Source: Pleurotus djamor (Eukaryota; Basidiomycota; Agaricomycetes; Agaricales; Pleurotaceae). Taken from it: 64,000 nucleotides of DNA. Positions 55,876 to 64,000 of this stretch are shown one piece after another (position 1 is the stretch's first letter; every line of letters begins with the position of its first letter). The translations under genes and the position numbers were made by a program. The notes under the pieces were generated by a model. The model was not told the origin of the DNA and did not search any database. It worked only from the letters and a program-made list of their open reading frames with translations. The stretch lies in NCBI GenBank assembly GCA_029747585.1, contig JAPEVF010000042.1, positions 94,486-158,485 of the forward strand, read 5' to 3'.

Positions 55876-58800
55876 CTAGATGTATCGAACAGCATCAATA
55901 CCGAGACTCCTACGAGCATGGATAACAGCAGCTAGCTCCTTGATGCTCTCTTCAAGAATGACAACATTGTCCAGTAGCTGTGAGAGTGTAATCATCTCTT
56001 TCTTGGTATCTTCCTCAACCTCCGAATCACCGACTCCAGAAGGGTGTTGAGAAGCTGACCACCCAGACGAGAAAACATCCTCTTCGTCTGCATTCCACTT
56101 GGTAGAGGAAGAAGTCGGCCATGCCACCGTAGGTGATGGTGCAATAAACGGCTCGACCGTTACGGAGATAGTTTCTAGGTAATGAGAGCCAAAGGGGCTT
56201 GCGGCAAGCGTTTTATTCAACCCAGCTTGCTCACTTGATTCAACGGGTGGTGTAGGCTTGGATTTCTTCCTAGGGGTGAGGAATGAGACGAACGAGGACG
56301 CGGCAGATTTAGACTTGGCCTTGGGCTTTTCAGGAGTAGTAGGAAGCAGTGAAGAAGGCGAGATAGCTTCGTCTACATTGAGGCCAAGGCTCAGTGCGTC
56401 GTTGAGATTTTCAGAGAAAAGAAGCCCCTGTCGACGTTGCTGAAGTAGTTGATCGAAGTTATTGACAATTTGGCGATATCGATCGAGCTGAGAGACCAGA
56501 GACTGGAAGATGGCATGGACTATTGGCCGGGATTTATCGTCCATACGCGAAGCAGGGAGGATATTCGACTCAGCAGCCAAATCTTCTTGTATTCGATAGT
56601 CAATAGATCTATCGTCTCCATCTGATCCAACATCCTCCACTTCGCGACTGGATTCAACAGGAGGGCCAGAGGTATTTTCCGGGGTGGCGAACGTCAGCCA
56701 ACCAGCAAGCGAGCAATCTGGATGGATCGCAAGGGAGACCAATACACCAGACAACGTCATGTTCAACTCAGGTGTATTGGAAAAGAATTTGCGCAATGTT
56801 CCAAGGACGAGAGATATGACAGGATCGTTGCTATTCATGCGATGTTTCAGTTGCTTCCGAACATCATCGCTAACATCCCATATAAACGCTGGATGTGCTT
56901 GAATGGATTCGAGGGCATCATGGAGATAATGATTAAAGCTCGTGCTGAAGGCATCCGCACTGTGCGATGGATCGACGCGAGAGACTAGAGTAAGGTAGAG
57001 ATTGATTTCACGTTCATGTGTCGAGTATGTGGTATCGGGTGAGGGAAACGGAAAGACGTCGAGGGAGCTGTCATGCACAACGTCAGTTGTGTTAGCTCCG
57101 GGGTATGTAAAGACTTCATCGTCGTCTTCATCGTCTTCATCGTCATCATTGTCTGGCTGTGGAAGCAAAGGGGATAGTGGGTATGGATGGGGGAAACGTG
57201 TTGCGAAGGGGTCAGGGAGAACGAGGAGCAAACGCTCCTGACATAGTCGGGGATGGCGTTCAAGAAGAGTGTTCAGTAATTGTAGGGCCGAAGTAGCTGC
57301 ACCTTGGGAAGACGAACGTAGATTTGATAGCAATAGGTCTTTGAGGGTGAATCGGCCCATGGAAGTGAAGTACTCCGATGGTCGATTGGACTCGGGGGCC
57401 TCCATCTCAAGAAGGACCATGGCGCTACTCTTACGTCTTTTCAGCTTGGTCTGCTTGCTGACGGAAGTACTAGACTGAGACTGTGGTGGAGCGACAGACG
57501 ATTGTCGGGTGTGGACCTTGGCTGGCGACTTGAATTCATCGTTATCCTCGCTCATCAGAAAATACACCAGAAGCTCCGCTAGCCTGCCATCTCGCAAGGT
57601 GCAAATCATAACCTCAATGTAGGACATGACTGCCACCGCACTTCCGTCGGTGTCAGAACATTCCAAGATCGAGGGATACAGGATGTTTTCGAAAAACACT
57701 CGACGAGTGGCATCAAGTATGCTTTGCGCGATAGCGCCTCCAACAACGGATGAAGGCTCTGAATCAGACTCCGTGGGGTCGGATTCAACGTTTCTTTTCA
57801 ACACATCCTCGAGGAATTGGAGCAGCTTGAGAAAGTGTTCTAATCGTAACTTGAAGTCCGGATTCGAATCGTCCTCGAGGCCCATGGCACGCCGCTGATC
57901 TCTTGCAACTTCACGTCGTTCCTTGTCATCTTCCATTTCAGGTCCTGTATCTCCGATAACCATGCCACCATCTGGCGTTGGACCAGATTCGGAAATGGGT
58001 CTGAATTCGAGTTTCGTAGGGAGTAATGAGTAAACGGCACCGAGACCAGCAGCGAGGACCTCTGAGAAGTCACCATCGAGGATATACTCTGCAAGTGCGA
58101 GAGCTGCATCCATGATAGGATCTGACCCCGAATTTGATAGCGAGGTCTGGGTGTCACCAAGCCGGTGGACAGGCTCTCCGGGAGACATTGCAACATCCAT
58201 TAGGTAGAGCAGTCCGATCCTTGCATATTCGCCTATATTGCCTTCTCTATGCACGAATCGGAGGAGGTAGTTGAAAAGAAGGAATTCGTACTCCGTTCTC
58301 TTTGTGACTGAGGAAGCAGGCGCCGAGGTGACGGTGGATTGGGAAGAGGTAGGCGAGATGGGTCGGGGCGCGGCTGAACGAGAGAGTTCTCCATCTTCCA
58401 CTTGAACTTCTGCTTCCTCGTGTTCTTCTTCCTCTTCTTCTTCCTCCTCCTCCTCTTCAACGGAAAACAATGGCTCTGATCTGTACCAATGCTTGTCATG
58501 GAAGAATATCATGAGAAGTTCGCGGAAGGTGAGGATTCGACTGCATAAAATGCACAAGAGGTGAACCACTAGACGCGATCTTGTTAGTTAATGCACACCA
58601 ATAGTGACTACACTGATGGAGAACATACGATCTTCCTCGTACTCGGAGGGTTGGCTTCTGACTGAGCTTTTGGCTGCCCCCATCAACTTATTCTTTCCAT
58701 CGAGTTGCTCTTGGATATCATCCCCAACGCAGTTTCTCAGCAATCGCAGGACAGCCCTGTGCACCACTGAGTGTACTAAGAATTGTTCATCCAACATGAT

Positions 58801-59316
58801 GACCATGTTCTGAACCGTCTTGAGGACGTGGGCCTGGATACCAGAAGGTCGGTCGCTTTCACTTAATCGCACAAGCGTCCCAAGAACATCTAAGGTCGAT
58901 ATGAACATGTATATCGCCGGCGTAATTGAGACCAACCATTCTTAAGCAAGTATTCCATACATGCACCTGTTGCTCTTCACGATCGTCAATAGTTGGTTAC
59001 GCGGTAAAAGGCACACACATACCCTTCTTCAGTGCGAGTTGCTTCCCAAACGAGAGAGCTGACCATGGACTTTAGTGAGGTGGGGACATCCGTAGACTCT
59101 ATTCCGTAGGCCAGTTGTCGTTCATCTGGCTGGGTCAGCGTCGTCTGCAAATCGGTGTAAGCGTTATTTGGCTGACGATAGACCGACACGACATACTCGA
59201 ACAACATTCCATGATAGGATGAATTCATGTGCTTTATCATTCTCAACTTGCGGTGATGTTGGTTGGGCAGGCTTGTTGAGGAAGCTAGCAAAGTAGTCTT
59301 TCGTGAAATACGACAT
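55876..59316 (-). CDS. FHIP/RAI16-family protein (FTS-Hook-FHIP dynein adaptor)
   Basis: FHIP proteins bridge Hook-dynein to early endosomes; the Aspergillus member FhipA is needed for endosome movement. The start at 59316 gives MSYFTKDYFASFLNKPAQ. Introns then join TTLTQPDERQLAYGIESTDV, ACMEYLLKNDVLGTLVRLSE and SDRPSGIQAHVLKTVQNMVI. The diagnostic helical core includes EQFLVHSVVHRAVLRLLRNC, DLVHLLCILCSRI and FRELLMIFFHDKHWYR. From 58569 to the TAG at 55876-55878 one long exon runs through YEFLLFNYLLRFVHREGNIG, ARIGLLYLMDVAMS and many further helices. It contains an acidic run (12 Glu) and several Ser/Pro-rich, probably disordered, loops. Total about 1,080 residues. The FHIP assignment rests on the N-terminal half; the C-terminal third is mostly lineage-specific. 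Confidence 0.8.
58423..58458 (-). repeat. Poly-glutamate trinucleotide run inside the FHIP gene
   Basis: Twelve consecutive Glu codons (mixed GAA and GAG, so not a pure microsatellite) lie in the long exon, flanked by more acidic residues (HEEAEV). They fall in a surface loop between conserved helices and could vary in length between strains. Confidence 0.7.
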
Positions 59317-59339
59317 GCATGAAGTGGGAGCAGCTAAAA

Positions 59340-59421
59340 GGATCTATACAGTCCGAGCGTCTCAAGCGCTGGCCAAATCTTAGGCGTGCCTATGCACCAG
59401 CGAGATTCGAATTCAGATCCA
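59340..59421 (+). tRNA. Degenerate class II (Leu/Ser-like) tRNA-like sequence, probably a pseudogene
   Basis: An 82-base stretch begins GGATCT and ends AGATCC A, a 6-bp acceptor-like pair. Inside are a D-arm-like stretch (GTCCGAGCGTCTCAAGCG), a hairpin GTGC-CTAT-GCAC at the place of a long variable arm, and a B-box-like loop (GATTCGAATTC). The T stem appears to lack 3-4 bases on its 3' side and the anticodon stem does not pair well. No T-run terminator follows. I read it as a decayed tRNA rather than an active gene; chance resemblance is possible. Confidence 0.3.
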
Positions 59422-59619
59422 GGACCATAAGCTCAAGATTGTTATAGATTTAACAATAATTAGACATTAACGCATCCCCAGTATCTTATGAGTAATATAC
59501 AAGATGACCAAAGCAGAGCAGCCAACGAAATGAAGTTCCTTGTCTATGATTGTATGCCAGCATAAATGTGTATGTACGGGGTATGAACGTAAAGGTTCGG
59601 ACTGCAGACCATCAGATAT

Positions 59620-62600
59620 TTAGATGCTTTTGCAGATAGAGCATTCAAAGGTAATGCGATCTCGGAAGAGGACAGCTAAGAGGGGAGGTAAGTAAAAGGA
59701 TCGAGATTCCGCAGGGGCGAATCGATACTCACGCAAAACAATCAATGATGCAATGAATGAGACCACGAGCAGGTATACGAACGTGTACTTGATAACAAGC
59801 CATCTCCGTGTTCTCTTCTGCTTCGTAGAGAAGAGGGGAGCGCGTATCTGCTTCGAAGGACGGAGCCAGACTACGGACGATGTCATGTGAGATGATGCGA
59901 ACGACAACAGGAAACAGTAGACTTACACAACATCGTTGAGTGAAGTTGATTGACGAACGGTATGAGGATGGGTGGTGTCAAGATGATCAGGAGGATATGG
60001 CCGAGTAGGAAGTCCGATGTCCACAAAGACATTTCGACGATCTTCACGATGAACTCACGAGCAGGTTGGGACATGGCCGAGTTTCCGAGGCCACGTCCAT
60101 ACCATTTACCCGTCCACCAAGCGCGATTAGTTTCGTCATGCTTGTATTCCCTAGTGAGGAAGACGGAGATCAAGAACTTTTGGATGGCACGCTGGACGGC
60201 GACTGTGCAGATAACTCCAAGGACGGCATGGGAAGCATCCCATAGTTCGAGGAACCACTATTCAAGTCACAATGAGTAAGTATATGGAGGAAGGAAGGTC
60301 ATGCCAAAAACTTACGAAGAACTCGAAGAAAGCGACGAGACCAAACAAGCCCAAACCGTGAGCGAGGGCAGCCATCACCGAACCAAACTTGATCCAAGAT
60401 TCCATCATGGGTCCAAGGAACAGAGAGATGAAGAATAGGACTAGAAGGACTGCGGCGTTCCACACGACGGGACCAATGGAAACGACAGCAATGCGGATGA
60501 GGGGGCTGGGCTGATCCTGGCCGTTCTCGTCGGGGAAAGACTTGACGAACATATACGCAACGATGAATATCGAGGCCGTAAAGATAGGAAGGATGATCTC
60601 GGAGAAGAGGACACTGCGGAAGGTAGCGCGGGGGACATCGCCAGAGAGCTTTTCGGAAGGATGACCAAGTTTCTTCTTCTTGTAACCCGTAATCATTGTT
60701 CTTGATAGACGGCAATAACCATACCAACTGCTCGCCTTGGTCCTGGAATTACCACGGGACATCCAACGAAGGTATTCTCTGTAGTCGATGATGAAATCGG
60801 CAAAGGAGAATTGATGAGGATTGAAGACGAAGGGGGCGATGCAGAGTGAGAGGACGGAAAGCCAGAAGTAGATCAAGTGCGGCATCCAAAGGGACATCGT
60901 GGTGTAAAGCAACAGCAACAGGTTCCTCATACCCATGTATATGCTCGGACCAGCAAAACGGGAGTAGAGGATGCTGAAGTTGATGCGAGTAGTAGCGAAA
61001 CCACGACCGGTGGCGATGTATCGCGCACCACCGAAAGTCAAGTTACTCAGGATAGACTGCGAGTAGATCTGGGTGGAGAAGACTTCGAAAATCGGTGACA
61101 GGGACAAGAAATGCTTTCCAAGACGAAGAAGTGCTTTGCCGGTACCACGTTCGACGAGTTCTGTGGGGATACATTAGAACACCATGACGCGCAGCACGAA
61201 GAGGCGGTACATACCTTGCAAGAAGAGCGGCAAGAAGGCGACGAAGAAAACGAGGAAAATCGAGATGATACAACGCCTAATCCAATCGAACACTGGGACA
61301 AGGTTGTAGCACCCAGGTTGTCCAGCTATCACATTCCCTGACGAGTCAAGTCGACAAATGGCCAGCTGCTTATTCAAAGTTCCAAGGAATAACACTACGA
61401 AAAGTGGTCAGCGAAAACAACGGTTAACAGCAGAGAGTCGACTTACGCGTTATCATGAACACCTGGATAGAGTAGATGACAAGAATATTGTTGATGTGGA
61501 AACCAGGATGACCATAGTAGAAGGTCAAGAAACGGTCGATGGGCAATTGCGTGCCAAGGTAATAATACTCCCGACTCAACATCTGCTCCCCCATACCCGT
61601 TCCAATCTTGGTCTGGAAATTCAAAATAGTTCCAAAACCCAGATCACGTCCTTTACCACACTGATAATACTCCGAGTGTTTGATGCGTCCACCACGTCCA
61701 AAGGCGTTCATTCCAGCGAAAATATCTTCGTTCAGATGGAGACCCTTCTGTGCCTTCGAAACACCACCACGAGTCGTCATGAAAGTCGCATTCAGGAAAT
61801 CAGGATGTCCGTAATGCAGTTTGCCTCCGATCCAGGCCAACGCACGAGCCGTCATGGTACCGAACGTTTGTTCCTTGCCAGCAGCGATATCACCCAAGAC
61901 ACCAATGTTCTCCGAGAAAATGTACTCTCTGGTACCAACGATGGCGACCGGAGACTTCGAGAACTCCTTGTGACCCCATTGCGCATAAGGACTCTGACCT
62001 GACGTTGAGTATTCCTCGAACTCTCCAAGAATATTGCGGATCTTCAAGCACTCTTCCAGGTAGTTGTCTTGATTCGCATCGATGAGCTGGAGATACTCGC
62101 CGCGGTAGAAAACGATAGCGTGGTTCTGGTTGTCCGATTTGCCGTCACCGAGGATAGGATTACCAGGGAGCTCGATACGGAACTTGGGCTTTCTCTTCCC
62201 AGTCTTCTCATCAATTTCCGAGTGACCGTCGATCAAGGTAGAGAACAGACGAGCTTCCCCACCCTTAGGTCCAGGTTCTTCGTCAAGATACGCAATTTGC
62301 AAGTCGGGATAGGCACGCAGAAGGAACTCAGCATTCTCTTGCTCTTCCTTGTTGAACTTGGAGAACCGTTGCATGGAGATAACAAACTTGAACTTGCGAC
62401 GAGACATGCGCTCGAGTTCGCGCTCCAAGCGTTCCGTGTTACCGCCAAAGGTCTGGACGATGTCAGGGTTCTCGACGCGGTAGAGGAGTTTGATGGCCTT
62501 GGAGTAGTTCATCATGCCGGAGACCGTTCTGTACAACGTCTGTGCTCGCAAAGATGCCCAAATACGCGTGCGCAGGGTATACTCGGGGGACGACGTCTTG

Positions 62601-64000
62601 AAGCCAATGCAGTAGAAGGGCAAGTCATCAGTCTTCTTCTCCATGCTCGATCCGCCATCCATACCCTCACTCTCCTCAGCCAAAATCTTGGTGTCCTTGA
62701 CGAAGTTGTCCCACTCAACCGGGTGGAGCTGCTTCAAGTACTCGAGCAGGGTGACACGTGTACTCTGGTCTTCCTCACGAATGATCTCCCGCAGACTCAA
62801 AAGAATCTTCTCGGAATAATGGGGAACCAAAACGGTGAATGTCGGCATGGCATCGACGGGGAGGGGTTCTGGCAAAGCAGTGGTAAGGGAGGAAGCAAAG
62901 AAGGAGATTCGTCGTTCGGCTTCGCCACCAATAGGGAAGAAGTTGCCCTTGAACCCGGCACCGTCCTGGTTGGTAAAGAAGGGTGGTGCGCGAAGCGTGC
63001 GACGTCCATCGGGACTATCAACCTGATGGTAGAGTAGTCGTTGAACATGCTCGATGGACAAGAGATGCTCGCGATACATCGAAATAATGACTGCGTTCCA
63101 AATTTGCGAAACCAAAACCTTCGGCTTGTACTTGACTTCCATCTCTCCCGTAGCCAAGAGCTTAGCATAAATCCGCTTGGGCATGCGAGTGTAGATGTCC
63201 TTCCAGGGAGTCCAGATAGACAACCCAAGAGCGAAAGAACGACCGATACTGAACACGACGATCCAGATGATGTACCACAAGTACGTGTCCAAGAAGAACA
63301 GGATCAAGTCCATCACATACATGATAGCGAGCGTGAAGGGGACGTGGTTACTGCACAGCGCATTTCCGAAGAACCTGTCATTACACCCTTGGACGGTCGT
63401 CCTCGCCATGACAGCAATGGGAGTGCTGAAGGAGGAGGTGAGGAAGAAGTACGATTCCACGAACTTGCAGGAGAAAATGAGCAGCCACAACAAGATCGAT
63501 GCGCTACGAGCGGCACGGGGAAGAGAGGGATACGACGCGGTAAAGGTCTGCGAAGCCATAAACTTGCGGCTCTTGCCTCGAACTCGATCACCGAACATAC
63601 GACCGGAAGGGATAATCGCAAAGGCCAAAGTCGCCACGACGGAAACGAAGAACTGCACGATACCAATGATGAGGGGAATGTTGCCTTGTCCGGGACGGCC
63701 ATCCACCATGGCGATGTAGAATGTGGGGCCCGCGGTCAAAGCAAGGATGACAAGCAGGAAAATGAGACGAGTCGTCAAGTGGGAGGCATTATTCCAAGTC
63801 GTTGGGATGTAAGAGAACTCGGCAATCGTAGCAAGAACCATGATACCAGAGGCGACAGCTCCACCGAGAGCAGTGGCCGACCATGACATGGGTGCGGAAG
63901 GCTCGGCTTGATTCCTCGGGGCGTAGACCTTGGGGGAGTTGAACGCAGTAAAGAAAAAGAAGACGGCGATGTGGAGAATCCATATCCGGTTGAAGTTGAC
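59620..64000 (-). CDS. FKS1: 1,3-beta-D-glucan synthase catalytic subunit (Fks, GT48), 3' part
   Basis: Integral plasma-membrane enzyme that polymerises UDP-glucose into cell-wall 1,3-beta-glucan, controlled by Rho1. The gene runs off the right edge; about the first 550-600 residues are missing. At the edge, [20 protein letters not shown] is a membrane span. The large cytosolic GT48 catalytic domain follows (62.8-61.5 kb), with [52 protein letters not shown] and [20 protein letters not shown]. After introns come [39 protein letters not shown], the C-terminal spans, [12 protein letters not shown] and a short end ([18 protein letters not shown]) with TAA at 59620-59622. At least seven introns lie in the window. 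Regions equal to the ascomycete echinocandin hot spots fall at 63419-63448 and 61264-61287. The membrane and catalytic layout is intact. Confidence 0.96.

Noticed and set aside
62069..63037. 322-codon plus-strand frame, also antisense to FKS1
   Set aside because: Same reason: a shadow frame of a GC-biased conserved exon.
63041..63886. Long plus-strand open frame (281 codons) antisense to the glucan synthase gene
   Set aside because: It mirrors the catalytic gene's codon bias on the opposite strand; the product is charged, has no family and the sense strand is unmistakably Fks.
1..64000. CRISPR arrays, bacterial operons, insertion sequences, retrotransposon LTRs or polyprotein genes
   Set aside because: No regularly spaced repeats, reverse transcriptase, integrase or transposase motifs were seen; the DNA is intron-rich fungal nuclear sequence.

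Overview
This is eukaryotic nuclear DNA, most likely from a mushroom-forming basidiomycete (Agaricomycetes). Almost every gene is split by many introns of about 45-60 bases with GT...AG ends, genes sit close together on both strands, and the proteins are of fungal type (Fks glucan synthase, Stu2/XMAP215, Gcn3, Vps23, a TEA-domain regulator, UPF0658). There are no operons, CRISPR arrays, insertion sequences or intact transposons. Scattered single Ns, often beside homopolymers, are assembly artefacts, and at least two of them break a reading frame. I built all exon models by reading splice sites and family conservation by eye, so outer start and stop coordinates are more reliable than every internal junction.

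Layout. 0.6-8.6 kb: inner nuclear membrane protein Src1/Heh1 (+), ESCRT-I subunit Vps23 (-) and a TEA/ATTS transcription factor (+). 10.1-15.9 kb: a divergent pair, ribosome-biogenesis factor Noc3 (-) and APC/C subunit Apc5 (+), about 160 bp apart. 16.0-26.0 kb: a very large XMAP215-type microtubule polymerase with five TOG-like modules, then a Sct1/Gpt2-type glycerol-3-phosphate acyltransferase. 26.9-32.5 kb: methionine aminopeptidase 1 (-), an unrecognised gene (-) and eIF2B-alpha/Gcn3 (+). 32.5-34.9 kb: the longest stretch in which I see no gene.

34.9-41.2 kb: a cyclin K/T/Ctk2-type cyclin (+), a tryptophan-rich gene of unknown function (-), a doubtful small Cys/His-rich gene (-), mitochondrial ribosomal protein bS21m (-) and a Gir2/RWDD1-type RWD protein (+). 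41.3-51.5 kb: an alpha/beta hydrolase (-), a CCCH-finger nuclear protein (+), a very long disordered protein rich in SP/TP sites (+), a short-chain dehydrogenase (-) and a SET-domain lysine methyltransferase (+). 51.6-64 kb: a UPF0658 membrane protein (+), a PAP2 phosphatase (+), a DNAJC9-type J protein (+), an FHIP-family dynein/endosome adaptor (-), a degenerate tRNA-like sequence, and the 3' two thirds of a 1,3-beta-glucan synthase (-) running off the right edge.

The genes do not form one pathway. This is a housekeeping neighbourhood covering translation, ribosome assembly, mitosis, membrane traffic, lipid and cell-wall synthesis. Its order is shaped by shared short divergent promoters (Noc3/Apc5, bS21m/RWD, dehydrogenase/SET) and tightly packed convergent ends. 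The least explained items are the tryptophan-rich gene at 36.3-38.1 kb, the gene at 29.2-30.0 kb, the Cys-rich small gene at 38.3-38.7 kb and the disordered protein at 45-48.5 kb. I found no clear evidence of a new multi-gene system.
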